DNA of 53,972 nt from an uncultured Angelakisella sp. (GCA_910585535.1 CAJUFK010000008.1:1-53972); one strand, 5' to 3'. Shown: positions 16,335-25,149, counted from the first letter of the stretch. Made by a program: numbers and translations. Notes: generated by a model from the letters alone, not told the origin.

Positions 16335-17081
16335 TCAGTCCTCCTCCCCGTAGGCCAGCTCCAGGTCGATGAAATGGACCACCAGCTGGCAGAGGTCCCC
16401 GGTTTGGTCATACCCCCAATAGACGGGGTAAATGCCGTCCCCAAAGCCGGACTGGAAAAGGGGCAGGTGGTAGTCGGTTCCGGGGATGACCCAGTTGAGC
16501 CAGTCGCCCGTCTCCCGCTGGTGTTCCGGATGGGCCCGGTAGTTTTCGGCAAAGAGGGCGGCCAGGTAGTCGGTGTAAAAGTTACCCTCCGGGTTTTCCT
16601 TTTCCCACCTGTCCAGGAAGGCCCGGAAGACGTCCCGGACCGCCTGGTCGCAGATGCACCCCAGCTCGGCGTCTACACCGAAACCAAAGTAGTCCCCGCC
16701 CTCGTCCAGGTCGGACAACACCTCTTTGCCGGTGAGGGCCTCGTAGAACTTCACCGCCCGGTTTTGGGAAAAGCAGAGGCGGACGGCGGCGTAGCGGTCG
16801 CAGTCCCCGTCCTCGTCGGCCTCCACCACCGAGATCTGGGTGCGGTAGGTCCCGGCGGGGGCGGTCTGGAGGTAGGGCTCCTCCCCGGGGAGGGCCAGGT
16901 AGACCAGGGGGTCCCGCACCAGCACCCGCCCTGTGGGGAGGGAACAGGGCCCGATGTCCATTACCGCCAGGGACTTTCCGGCGATCACCGGCTGTTCAAA
17001 GTATTCATTCAGATCCACCGGGGAAAGGGTCTTCTCCCGGTAAATTTCGTACTGCTCCAACCATTCCTTTGCAGGCATCAT
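16335..17081 (-). CDS. DUF4241 protein
   Basis: A 248-residue acidic protein. The family signature is seen in order: VMDIGPCSLPTGRVLVRDPLVY, PAGTYRTQISVVEADEDGD, YAAVRLCFS, YFGFGVDAELGC, then GFGDGIYPVYWGYDQTG and a terminal LVVHFIDLE. DUF4241 proteins are widespread and often lie in islands of immunity-like genes, but no activity is established. GGAG precedes two adjacent ATG codons, so the start is uncertain by one residue. Confidence 0.85.
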   Translation of the reverse strand: MMPAKEWLEQYEIYREKTLSPVDLNEYFEQPVIAGKSLAVMDIGPCSLPTGRVLVRDPLVYLALPGEEPYLQTAPAGTYRTQISVVEADEDGDCDRYAAVRLCFSQNRAVKFYEALTGKEVLSDLDEGGDYFGFGVDAELGCICDQAVRDVFRAFLDRWEKENPEGNFYTDYLAALFAENYRAHPEHQRETGDWLNWVIPGTDYHLPLFQSGFGDGIYPVYWGYDQTGDLCQLVVHFIDLELAYGEED

Positions 17082-17100
17082 TGCTTCTCCTTTCTTTCGG

Positions 17101-17886
17101 TCAGTCCCACCAGAAGGACCAGACTGTGGCCCCCACCAGACTGGCGGCCAGCTTGGCCAGAGGGGAGTCTGCGTCTGTATCCAGGCTGTCGGGACAGAAA
17201 ACGCTCTGCTCCTTGGCCAGTTCCCAGGCGGCCTCTGGACCGGCGGGGAAGGGGATGCGATACTCCAGGGTGCTGCTGGTGACCACCGCCGGTACTGCCC
17301 CGTACCGCTCCCGCCAGCGACGGGAAACGGACATCAGGGCAGGGGTATCCGGACAGCAGTTCCAGCCGCCAAAGGGAAGCCAGGCAAACACCTCCCAGGC
17401 CTTGGCGGTGGGGATCTCTGCCAGGAGAAGGGGCTGGGTCATTCCGGTGGCGAAGTTTTTGTACCCCCAAAAGGAGTGGCTGGGCTCCTCCGCCGGAAGG
17501 ACCTCCGGAGCCGGGTCCTGGTTCCACGTTTGGACATAGGAAGGGCAAAAGGGAAGATAGCTTTCCAAGGTCTCCTTGAAATCGGGGAGAGGGGTTTCCA
17601 ACACCTTTTGGCGGTACTGCCGCACCTGGGCCAGGTCAAATTGGTAAGAGTCCTCATCCTCCTCGTCACAGGCGTTCATCCGCAGGGCCTCCCAAAGGGT
17701 TTCGCTCACCGCTACCAGAACAGGAATGAAGCCCTCTCGGTCCCCGCGGGCCCTGGCCTCCTCCCAGGCGGCCAGAACGGCAGAAGGGTCCTTTTGGGCG
17801 GGGAAAAAGCGGCAGGGGCAGTCCAGGTAATCCATCATCACCTGGGCCAGGGGAGTGGGGACGCTGCTGTTTTTGTTTCCGTTCAT
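17101..17886 (-). CDS. DUF4253 protein
   Basis: A 261-residue soluble protein. The N-terminal half has FIPVLVAVSETLWEAL; the C-terminal half has GGWNCCPDTPALMSV, the RYGAVPAVVTSSTLEY strand, AWELAKEQSVFCPD and a final WSFWWD, which together are characteristic of DUF4253. Function unknown; acidic. The ATG at 17886 is four bases after the stop of the upstream gene, and the longer frame is only shadow of that gene. Confidence 0.82.
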   Translation of the reverse strand: MNGNKNSSVPTPLAQVMMDYLDCPCRFFPAQKDPSAVLAAWEEARARGDREGFIPVLVAVSETLWEALRMNACDEEDEDSYQFDLAQVRQYRQKVLETPLPDFKETLESYLPFCPSYVQTWNQDPAPEVLPAEEPSHSFWGYKNFATGMTQPLLLAEIPTAKAWEVFAWLPFGGWNCCPDTPALMSVSRRWRERYGAVPAVVTSSTLEYRIPFPAGPEAAWELAKEQSVFCPDSLDTDADSPLAKLAASLVGATVWSFWWD

Positions 17887-17890
17887 CTGG

Positions 17891-18721
17891 TCAAACCTCC
17901 TTTGAGAGACAGAACCCCGCGCTTTCCAGGCGCCGGATCTTTTCCAGGTCCAGAAGGAAGGGGTGAAGGATGGGGTGTTGGAAGAAGCAGACCGGCCGCA
18001 CCTGGGTGGGGGCGGCGTTGTTCCAGAGGCGGCCGGCTGCCCACCGCTCCGCCGCCTGGATGGCGGCTTCCTCCGCCCCCAGGTAGAGGTACCGCTGGAT
18101 GGCCTGCTGGTGCCACATCTCGGTGAGGAGCCCACCCTTCAGCTCCTCGTAAAGGTCCAGGGCGTCCGCCGCCGTCCCGTACAGACAGCAGAGGTTCATC
18201 AGCTTCTGCCTGCCCGTCAGGGTGCCCCGGTCTTTGGGTGGGATGGAGGCCTCCAGCTCCTCCCGGGACTTGGGGGACTCCGGGCCGGCGTAATGAAGTT
18301 CCTTGTCATAGGGCAGGATCCCGGTTTCCAGATACTCCAGCATATACCCGGCATAGGTATACCCGGGGCTGCGGCTGTCCGCTTCCGGATTTTCCCGAAG
18401 GAGGCTTTCCCGTTCCCTGGTCAGGGCTGCCCTGGCCTCCTCCTCTCGACCCAGCTGCCGGGCGGAAAAGGCCAGAAGGGTCATCTGCTCCGCGCGAACA
18501 TTGCTGTAGTACCACTCCCCAAGCCAGGGGAGAACAAAGAGGGTTCGGTCCAGGACGGTCTCCCAGTCCTGGCGAAAGGCGGCCACCTCCGCCTCTACAG
18601 CGGCAGCCTGGTGGGGGAACTTCTCCCGGAAGGCCGCCAGAGCCTTGGGGTCGGGTTCCCCGCCGTCCCGTATCACGGCGCAGAGGTCCCGGATCTTCTT
18701 GGGCAGCGTGACAACATCCAT
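17891..18721 (-). CDS. Hypothetical helical-repeat protein
   Basis: A 276-residue protein I do not recognise. It is almost entirely predicted helix with repeating A/L/R patterns (EEEARAALTRERESLL, GAEEAAIQAAERWAA), reminiscent of TPR-like scaffolds. No signal peptide or membrane helix. It sits 12 bases downstream of the 18734 gene and 4 bases upstream of the DUF4253 gene, so it is firmly inside the operon. Confidence 0.65.
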   Translation of the reverse strand: MDVVTLPKKIRDLCAVIRDGGEPDPKALAAFREKFPHQAAAVEAEVAAFRQDWETVLDRTLFVLPWLGEWYYSNVRAEQMTLLAFSARQLGREEEARAALTRERESLLRENPEADSRSPGYTYAGYMLEYLETGILPYDKELHYAGPESPKSREELEASIPPKDRGTLTGRQKLMNLCCLYGTAADALDLYEELKGGLLTEMWHQQAIQRYLYLGAEEAAIQAAERWAAGRLWNNAAPTQVRPVCFFQHPILHPFLLDLEKIRRLESAGFCLSKEV

Positions 18722-18733
18722 CGTGCCGCCCCC

Positions 18734-19501
18734 TTAGTAATCCAGAAGGATCGGCACCTGGTTTTCCTGGGAAAACCGCGCCGCCCGGTAGAGGATGGAG
18801 TAGGCGAACTTGGCCAGGGACAGGGTGTCGTAGGTGGTATGCACGGTGATCTGGTGCATCTTGCCGTCGGGGCCTATCTCACCGTCCGGGGGATAGCCCT
18901 CGGTGGTGGTCCAGGAGAGGATCTCGTCCTCCTCCGCCTTCCAAAGGAGTCTATTCAGCTCCTCCAGTTCGTAGAGGATCCCCCCGATAGTGCCGATGGT
19001 CACCGGGTTTCCCAGGGGGTTGGGACAGTCGAAGCAGAATCGATCCGGAAAGGGAAGCCACAGCTCCGCCCCGTTAAGGAGCCCCCACTTTCGCTCCTCC
19101 TGGGCTTTCTGGATGACAGGGAGGTCCCAGAGGTCATCCCCCCAGCCCTTCTCCACCGTGGGCGGGACCGTTTCCCCGGTGATGGCGCAGGCCGCCGTGA
19201 GGATGAGGGCCAGCCAGGCGTCCCAGTCCGGCTTGTCGGTGTAGTAGGGGGCTTCGTTGTTCTCCGGCCAGGAGGGGGATTCCACGCCGCTGTTTTTCAG
19301 AACGGCCAAGATGGAATCCCGCCATTCTTCCATAGAGGACCGGACCTCCTCCGGGTCGGGCTTTTCCTCCTGCTCCATGGGGCCGTCGGGGCCGATGCGG
19401 TTGTAGCTGTAGCCGTTTTCCTCCGCCCACTGCTGGGTCGAGGTTTTCCAATTCCGGGCATAGTACCGGGTCAGTGTCCCGGCGTAAAGATCCATTCCCA
19501 T
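18734..19501 (-). CDS. Hypothetical protein with conserved MGMDLYAGTLTRYY start
   Basis: A 255-residue acidic, tryptophan-rich protein. The N-terminus MGMDLYAGTLTRYYARNW looks strongly conserved, as I recall similar starts in uncharacterised proteins from other Gram-positives, but I cannot name a family. The middle is acidic (WAEENG, KAEEDEILSW). Start chosen at 19501 with AAGGAG upstream. Third protein type of the operon with no assigned function. Confidence 0.62.
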   Translation of the reverse strand: MGMDLYAGTLTRYYARNWKTSTQQWAEENGYSYNRIGPDGPMEQEEKPDPEEVRSSMEEWRDSILAVLKNSGVESPSWPENNEAPYYTDKPDWDAWLALILTAACAITGETVPPTVEKGWGDDLWDLPVIQKAQEERKWGLLNGAELWLPFPDRFCFDCPNPLGNPVTIGTIGGILYELEELNRLLWKAEEDEILSWTTTEGYPPDGEIGPDGKMHQITVHTTYDTLSLAKFAYSILYRAARFSQENQVPILLDY

Positions 19502-19530
19502 TTTATTGACACTCCTTTCTGTTGATAGGG

Positions 19531-20256
19531 TCACGCAACGCCGTGCCCCGTCCCCTCCCCCAGCTTTTCCAGCAGGACGGGGATGGGGACGGCAAGGGGT
19601 TCATACTGCAGCGTCTCCACCGAGAAGCCCCGGAGAAGCAGGTCCTTTTCATCGTCCCAGCCGTCGAAGATCAGGTCGTCGTATTTGTCGTAGCCAGGGT
19701 CCAGGATTTCGTGGAGCTCCAGCCACCGCTCCTGGGGGGTGAGGGGGTGGGTGAAGTCCAGGACGATGGTGGAGGTGGGACAGGCCCAGTAGCAGCCGGG
19801 GACCGCCAGCAGACCGCTTTCCCGGTGGTACTCCGCCCCGGTCCAAAGGAAGGTCTCCCGGAAGTCCGCCTGCTTTTCCGGCTCCGATTCCAGGGGGAGG
19901 TAGTGGCTGTCCCGCCCGGTTTCCAGTTCCAGGACACTGTAGCCGTACAGGTCACAGCGAAAGACCAGGTAACGGTTTCCGTTCCGGTGATGGATAAGCC
20001 GGCAGAAGTCGCCGCTGTCGTTGAGGTTCTGCCAACGGTAAAGGGCCTTCCCGTCCCCGTCCAAAAGGGTGTTTTCGCTGGCGTGGATCTGATACCGGCA
20101 GGAGGGCGGCATTCCGTTGTAATACCGTGTTTGGACAGTGAGACCGTCCTCCAGCCGGGTGGTCCGTTCCAGGCGGTCGCTGAGATAGTCGGGGGCAAAG
20201 ACAGCGGAAAAGCACCGTCTTTGCTCCTGGTAGTGCAGGGTATCAAAGGCGTTCAT
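19531..20256 (-). CDS. Hypothetical beta-rich protein, first gene of operon
   Basis: A 241-residue protein rich in aromatic beta-strand segments (GNRYLVFRCDLYGYSVLELE, then FLWTGAEYHRESGLLAVPG and CYWACPTSTIVLDFTHP). The pattern suggests a beta-propeller-like or WD-like sheet fold. No signal peptide. The ATG at 20256 follows GGGAG; the promoter at 20311-20339 lies about 60 bases upstream, so this is the first gene of the operon. Confidence 0.62.
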   Translation of the reverse strand: MNAFDTLHYQEQRRCFSAVFAPDYLSDRLERTTRLEDGLTVQTRYYNGMPPSCRYQIHASENTLLDGDGKALYRWQNLNDSGDFCRLIHHRNGNRYLVFRCDLYGYSVLELETGRDSHYLPLESEPEKQADFRETFLWTGAEYHRESGLLAVPGCYWACPTSTIVLDFTHPLTPQERWLELHEILDPGYDKYDDLIFDGWDDEKDLLLRGFSVETLQYEPLAVPIPVLLEKLGEGTGHGVA

Positions 20257-20310
20257 CCTTATACTCCCTTCTGGGAAGAGGTCCCGAGTGCGAAGCCGAA
20301 GATTTTCTCC

Positions 20311-20339
20311 ATTATATCCCACAGAGGCAGAAAAGTAAA
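20311..20339 (-). promoter_or_regulatory. Promoter of the six-gene DUF operon
   Basis: Minus strand TTTACT (20334-20339), 17-base spacer, TATAAT (20311-20316). It is divergent from the blaI promoter. Confidence 0.72.
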
Positions 20340-20355
20340 CAGACCTTATTCCCCC

Positions 20356-20384
20356 TTGACAGATGGCCTACAGTGTGTTATCAT
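20356..20384 (+). promoter_or_regulatory. Promoter of blaI-blaR1-like operon
   Basis: TTGACA (20356-20361), 17-base spacer, TATCAT (20379-20384). Both candidate BlaI boxes overlap or follow it closely. Confidence 0.75.
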
Positions 20385-20405
20385 AAATTCAGCCTACAAG
20401 TTGTC
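20367..20405. promoter_or_regulatory. Two candidate BlaI-type operators
   Basis: CCTACAGTGTGT (20367-20378, between the -35 and -10 boxes) and CCTACAAGTTGTC (20393-20405, just after the -10). Both hold an ACA-N3-TGT type dyad like known BlaI/MecI boxes and both begin CCTACA, 26 bases apart. Confidence 0.6.
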
Positions 20406-20427
20406 GTCATAAAAGGAGGCCCCGCCA

Positions 20428-20808
20428 ATGAACGCCCAAGTGTCTGATTCGGAACTGGAACTGATGAAGATCGTTTGGTCCCAGGGGGGAACAGCCCGGT
20501 ACGCCCAAATTATGGAGGAACTGTCCCAAACAGGCCGCACCTGGCAGAAAAATACAGTCATCACCCTATTGTCCCGGCTGGTGGAAAAAGGGATGCTCCG
20601 CACCAGCAAGATCGGCAGGCGCAACGAATACAGCGCTCTGGTTTCGGAAGAGGACTACCAAACGGCTCAGACCCAAAACCTCCTGAACAAACTGTACGAG
20701 GGCAGCGCCAAAGGACTGGTCTCCACCCTTATCCAGCGGGATCTTCTCTCGGCAGAGGACTATGAGGAATTAAGAAGATTCTGGGAAAAGGGAGGGGAAA
20801 CAAGATGA
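20428..20808 (+). CDS. BlaI/MecI-family repressor
   Basis: A 126-residue winged-helix repressor: SELELMKIVWSQGG start, then TWQKNTVITLLSRLVEKGML recognition region, and the C-terminal dimerisation helices with SAEDYEELRRF. BlaI proteins are inactivated by proteolysis when their BlaR1 partner senses a signal. The stop overlaps the blaR1-like start (ATGA), so the pair is translationally coupled. It probably represses its own operon and perhaps the divergent DUF operon. Confidence 0.93.
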   Translation: MNAQVSDSELELMKIVWSQGGTARYAQIMEELSQTGRTWQKNTVITLLSRLVEKGMLRTSKIGRRNEYSALVSEEDYQTAQTQNLLNKLYEGSAKGLVSTLIQRDLLSAEDYEELRRFWEKGGETR

Positions 20809-23210
20809 GGGAACTACTGAAAACCGTTTTGTCCCTTTCCCTGTCCGGCTCGGTCCTGATCCTCCTGCTGCTCGCCCTGGGCCCCTTGATCCAAACCCGC
20901 CTGGGCAAGGGGTGGCGGTATTACCTTTGGCTGGTGGTAGTGGCCCGGCTGCTTCTGCCCTTTGGTCCGGCGGAAAGCCCGGTGGGGAACCTGTTTCGCG
21001 GTGGGGAAAATCCCATCCCGGAAACCGCCGCCACCCAGGAGGACCATTGGACTGTACCCCCAAGAACAGATTCCCTCCCGGAACCGGTATCCCCCTCCGC
21101 TCAGGCGATAAAAGGGGAGAAGATTCTCTCCTATCTGTGGGTGGTGTGGCTGGGTGGCGCAGCGGCCCTCTTTCTTCGGAAGATCACCGTTTACCAGGAT
21201 TTTGCCCGGTATATCAAGGCAGGAAAGGAGGATGTGACCGATGTGGCCCAGCTGGATCTCCTGGCCAAGACCGGGGAAGAGCTGGGGGTGGGCCGCCCGG
21301 TGGAGCTTTGGACCCACAGCCTCATCTCCTCCCCCTTGCTTCTGGGCCTTTTTCATCCTGCCATCGTTCTCCCTACGGCGGATCTTTCCCCGGCGGATCT
21401 TCGTTACACAGCCGCCCACGAACTGATTCATTACAAGCGGAAGGACCTGCTTTACAAATGGGTGGTGCAGGCGGCCCTCTGCGTCCACTGGTTCAACCCC
21501 CTGGTGTGGCTTATGGCTTGGGAAACCATCCGCGACTGTGAACTGTCCTGTGACGAGGCAGTGATGAAGCGCCTGACGCCGGAGGAGCGCCAGGGCTACG
21601 GCGACGCCCTTCTCCGGGCCATGGGGACCGGGGGAAACTATCAAAGCTCTCTGGCCTCGGTGACCCTGGCCGAAAGCGGCCAGCGGCTCAAGGAACGGCT
21701 GGGGGCTATCCTCTCCTTCCGGGGCACCACCCGGGGGATGGCGGCGGCTGCCGCCTGTCTGGCCGCCGTTCTGGTTCTGGGGGCCTGTGCCGCCGGGGCC
21801 TACCGGCCCGGGTCCGGGGAGCCGGGGGATCCTCACCCGGTGGCGGCCACGCCTGTCCCGGAAAGCCAGCCGAAGCCTGTCAACGAAACCGAGCCCGCTT
21901 CTCCCGCCGGGGAGGAACCCTCCGCCAACGAGGCAGAGCGTTGTTACCGGGAGGAGGACCTCCCCGGCTTTGCGGCGGCCTTTCCCCTCCTGGGGGAGAC
22001 GGAGAAGGAGAAGGCTTTGGCCCGGTGCTATGATGACCGCAATATGGCCTATTTTTCTGCCGCAGCCAATCAGCTGAAGCAGGACAGCCCCCTGGTGAAA
22101 CAGCTTGCGGAGCGGTCCTACCAGGACGGGCGGACCAACTTCTTCGCCGCCCTTACCTGGCAGATGGGAGAGGACACATTGGAAAGCTGGCTGGAACGGG
22201 CCAAGGAGGACAGCAGCGTCAGCTTTCAGATGACCATCCTGGGAGCCCTGGGCCGGGAGGAGGAGATGGAGGCCCTTCGGGCCCAGCTGGAGCAGGAGCG
22301 GCTGGAGGAGCTGCGGGCCTGGGGCATCACCAAGGAGGGGCGGCACTACTCCTACAAGGGGAAGCTGATCCGGGTCCTGGTGGAGGTGCAGCCCGACCGG
22401 TTCCAGACCACCACCCTGGAGACCAACCCCCAGGGAGAGGTGGACATCCAGGTCCTCCGGAACCGGGACGGGACCATCCGGGAGGTCTCCGAAATGCCCA
22501 GGGGTCAGCTGGACCAGTATTTCGGGGAAGACAAGGCGGAGAAGTACAAGGAGTCGGTGTCCCGGGAGCGGCTGGAGGAATATAAAAAGTGGGACATCAC
22601 CGTGGAGGGCAAGGAGTACCGCTGGAATGGCCGGTTGGCCCGGATCTTCCTGGACCTGGAAGGGAATAACAGCTTCTACACCCTGGAGAAGAACCCCCAG
22701 GGGGAGGTGGACATCAAGGTCACCCGGAGGGGGGACGGCAGCATCCTTACCGTTACCGAGATGAGCGAAGCCGAGGCGGCGGAGCTTTTGGAGGACTGGG
22801 CCGACCCCGATGATGAGGAGGAGCCCGAGGTGAAAAACAACAGCCTGGAGATCCCCGGAGCCGACTGGCAGACCCAGGTTGTCCCGGTGGAGCTGGAGAC
22901 CCTGGGCCCCGGGGAGTACGCCTGGCTGGGGAACTTCACCCTCCAAGAGGGGGATTGGGTCTCCTACCAGGTCGCCGCCAAGACCGGGGACTGGCTGACG
23001 GTGGGCTTCGCCAAAGAGGGAGAGACCGCCCCGGAGGTCACCTTTTATACCGTGTCCGACCCCGGCCTCCAGGTGGACAGCGGTTTTCTGATCTGGCAAT
23101 CCCCGGCTCCGCCAGGGGAATACCTGCTGTTTGTCCAAGCGGGAGAGCAGCCCCTGGGCGGGGTCACCGGCAAGGTGGTCATCGTCAACGTTTTGGAAAC
23201 CGAAAACTGA
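20805..23210 (+). CDS. BlaR1/MecR1-like M56 metalloprotease with unusual sensor region
   Basis: An 801-residue membrane protein. N-terminal helices (about 8-30, 35-50, 105-125) lead to the zinc protease domain with HELIH at 205-209 and CELSCDEA as the third-ligand region; another helix spans about 303-330. The C-terminal 470 residues do not look like the penicillin-binding domain of true BlaR1. They contain two repeats (about 497-560 and 586-650), each with ERLEE-x-W-I/T-EG and NPQGEVDI, and a final beta-rich domain. The signal is therefore likely not a beta-lactam. It should cleave or trigger loss of the BlaI-like repressor. Confidence 0.88.
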   Translation: MRELLKTVLSLSLSGSVLILLLLALGPLIQTRLGKGWRYYLWLVVVARLLLPFGPAESPVGNLFRGGENPIPETAATQEDHWTVPPRTDSLPEPVSPSAQAIKGEKILSYLWVVWLGGAAALFLRKITVYQDFARYIKAGKEDVTDVAQLDLLAKTGEELGVGRPVELWTHSLISSPLLLGLFHPAIVLPTADLSPADLRYTAAHELIHYKRKDLLYKWVVQAALCVHWFNPLVWLMAWETIRDCELSCDEAVMKRLTPEERQGYGDALLRAMGTGGNYQSSLASVTLAESGQRLKERLGAILSFRGTTRGMAAAAACLAAVLVLGACAAGAYRPGSGEPGDPHPVAATPVPESQPKPVNETEPASPAGEEPSANEAERCYREEDLPGFAAAFPLLGETEKEKALARCYDDRNMAYFSAAANQLKQDSPLVKQLAERSYQDGRTNFFAALTWQMGEDTLESWLERAKEDSSVSFQMTILGALGREEEMEALRAQLEQERLEELRAWGITKEGRHYSYKGKLIRVLVEVQPDRFQTTTLETNPQGEVDIQVLRNRDGTIREVSEMPRGQLDQYFGEDKAEKYKESVSRERLEEYKKWDITVEGKEYRWNGRLARIFLDLEGNNSFYTLEKNPQGEVDIKVTRRGDGSILTVTEMSEAEAAELLEDWADPDDEEEPEVKNNSLEIPGADWQTQVVPVELETLGPGEYAWLGNFTLQEGDWVSYQVAAKTGDWLTVGFAKEGETAPEVTFYTVSDPGLQVDSGFLIWQSPAPPGEYLLFVQAGEQPLGGVTGKVVIVNVLETEN

Positions 23211-23225
23211 AAGGAGACAGAGAAG

Positions 23226-23711
23226 ATGGAACCCATCACCGAAAGACTAGCCCCCATGGTACACCAGACCCCCGAAGCGGGGAACGCCTCCAAGGCGGAA
23301 CCCAGAGAAACGGCCCCGGAGGCCGCCCCGTCCCCCCGGCCCGCCGGGGACCGCTATGAGCCCGAGGACCCCCAGGAGCCCATCGGCCTCTACCGGGTGG
23401 AGCGGGACGAGGAGGGGAACCCCAAGGTCCGGTTCGACGATCCGGAGGGCGGAAAGGAGACCCCTAAGCCGGAGGAATCCTCCCAGCCGGAGAAGGAAAA
23501 GAAGGGGAAGATTACCACCTGCGACACCAGCCGGGTGGACCGGGAGATCGAGAACCTGAAAAAGCGCCGGGAGCAGCTGAAACGCCAGTTGGAGGGGACC
23601 GCCGATCCCCAGAAGGCCCAGAAGCTGGAGCAGAAGCTGGCCCAGGTAGAGGCGGAGCTGACCCAAAAGGACAACGACGCCTACCGGCGGCAAAATGCGG
23701 TCTACTCTTGA
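23226..23711 (+). CDS. Proline-rich, coiled-coil hypothetical protein
   Basis: A 161-residue hydrophilic protein. The first 95 residues are P/E/G-rich and probably disordered; residues about 98-150 form a coiled coil (IENLKKRREQLKRQLEG, QKLEQKLAQVEAELTQK). No family assigned. It has AAGGAG upstream and lies 15 bases after the blaR1-like gene, so it is in the same operon. Similar short proteins appear beside surface or envelope genes in Clostridia, but I cannot name a function. Confidence 0.7.
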   Translation: MEPITERLAPMVHQTPEAGNASKAEPRETAPEAAPSPRPAGDRYEPEDPQEPIGLYRVERDEEGNPKVRFDDPEGGKETPKPEESSQPEKEKKGKITTCDTSRVDREIENLKKRREQLKRQLEGTADPQKAQKLEQKLAQVEAELTQKDNDAYRRQNAVYS

Positions 23712-23728
23712 ACAAACGGCACAAGCAA

Positions 23729-23790
23729 AACCACCCGTTCCAAATCTTCTCCCGGCAAGGGAGGAATTGAAACGGGTGGTTTATTTTTAC
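23729..23790. terminator. Bidirectional terminator
   Basis: AAACCACCCGTT / AACGGGTGGTTT stem followed by ATTTTT on the plus strand, with a long loop; lies between the converging coiled-coil and amylase genes. Confidence 0.7.
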
Positions 23791-23796
23791 CGAACC

Positions 23797-25149
23797 TTAT
23801 TTCACCGCGATAAGACGGCTCTCATTGGGGGCCAGGGTGAGACGCAGCGCGCCGTTTTCTATCGGGACGGCCTCGCCGGTCACCAGGTCGGCGCAGAATC
23901 CGCCCCCCACCGGCAGGCGGATGGAAAGGGATGCCTCCGCGTCGTCGTTGTTCACCGCCGCCACAACGCCCTCCTCCCCCAGGAGCCGGGCAAAGGCGTA
24001 CTGGCGGTTGGTGAGGAGAAGTTCCTGGTAGCGGCCATGGACCAGGGCGGGCTGTTCCCTGCGGATGCGCCCCAGGGTTCGGATCCAGTCCAGAAGCCTC
24101 GGGTCGCTGGGATTTTCCAACGCCCTGGGAAGATCCACCGCCGGACGGAGGGGATCGTCGTTTCCCCCTTCCTTCCTGCCCTGGATCCCCCATTCCGACC
24201 CGTAGTAGATGGAGGGGATGCCGGGGAGGGTGAACAAAAGGGTATGCACCGGGTAGATGTGCCCCGGGACCTTCAGCTTGGAGGCGATGCGGTCCACGTC
24301 GTGGTTATCCACAAAGGAGTAGAGGCGCATTCCCCGGTAGATGCCGCCGTTCTGGTCAAACTCCCGGCGGATGGTGTGGGCGATCTCGAAGTAGTTGTGG
24401 TCATTGTGGCCGGAGTACAGGCCCTTGTGCAGCTCGTAGTTGGTCACGCTGTCCAGCTTGTCCGGGCCTACGAACCGGCTGTAATCCCCGTGGATCACCT
24501 CCCCCATGAGCCAGAAGTCCGGTTTCTTTTCGTCCACGCACCGGCGCATCTCCTGAAGGAAGGAAAGGTCCAGGCAGTCAGCGCAGTCCAGGCGGATGCC
24601 GTCGATGTCAAAGGCGTCAATCCAGAACCGGATGACCTCCAGGATGTAGTCCCGCACCCCCCGTTCCCAGTAGTTCAGGTTGGCCAGCTCAAAGCAGTTC
24701 CGCCAGGCCTCGTACCCGAAGCCGTCGTTGTAGGGGGAGTTCCACCCGAAGTTAAGGCCCTTGTACCAGGATTGGTAGGGGGAGTTCTGGCGGTTCTGCT
24801 GGATGTCCCGGAAGGCGAAAAACTCCCGGCCCGTGTGGTTGAACACCCCGTCCACCACCACGCGGATCCCCTTTTCATGGGCTGTCCGGACAAAGCGGGC
24901 AAAGTCCTCGTTGTCCCCCAGGCGGCGGTCCACCAGCCGGTAATCCCTGGTGTCATAGCCGTGGGAGGTGGACTCGAACAGCGGCCCGATGTAGACCGCC
25001 GTACACCCCAGGGAGGCGATATGTGCCAGCCAACCCTCCAGCTCCCCGAACCGGTGGGCGGTCTCCGTCCCTTCGTTCCTTCTGGGGGCCCCGGTCATGC
25101 CGATGGGGTACATATGATAAAATACCGCTTCCTCAAACCATTTTCCCAA
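23797..25149 (-). CDS. GH13 alpha-amylase-family glycosidase
   Basis: A 450-residue TIM-barrel glycosidase with the four GH13 regions: DGVFNH, GIRLDCAD (nucleophile D188), GEVIHGD (acid/base E217) and FVDNHD (D284). No signal peptide, so it acts in the cytoplasm on imported malto-oligosaccharides or similar. The C-terminal beta domain is complete. The start is a TTG at 25149, preceded by AAGGAG; the upstream extension has no ribosome site. Precise substrate not predictable from sequence alone. Confidence 0.9.
   Translation of the reverse strand: MGKWFEEAVFYHMYPIGMTGAPRRNEGTETAHRFGELEGWLAHIASLGCTAVYIGPLFESTSHGYDTRDYRLVDRRLGDNEDFARFVRTAHEKGIRVVVDGVFNHTGREFFAFRDIQQNRQNSPYQSWYKGLNFGWNSPYNDGFGYEAWRNCFELANLNYWERGVRDYILEVIRFWIDAFDIDGIRLDCADCLDLSFLQEMRRCVDEKKPDFWLMGEVIHGDYSRFVGPDKLDSVTNYELHKGLYSGHNDHNYFEIAHTIRREFDQNGGIYRGMRLYSFVDNHDVDRIASKLKVPGHIYPVHTLLFTLPGIPSIYYGSEWGIQGRKEGGNDDPLRPAVDLPRALENPSDPRLLDWIRTLGRIRREQPALVHGRYQELLLTNRQYAFARLLGEEGVVAAVNNDDAEASLSIRLPVGGGFCADLVTGEAVPIENGALRLTLAPNESRLIAVK

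Noticed and set aside
22420..22710. Repeated DNA around NPQGEVDI codons considered as a transposon or tandem array
   Set aside because: It is an in-frame protein repeat within one gene, only two copies.
20814..23138. 774-codon open frame antisense to the blaR1-like gene
   Set aside because: Low-complexity G/L/P-rich translation, no ribosome site, and the opposite frame carries clear protease motifs. It is an effect of high GC at third positions.
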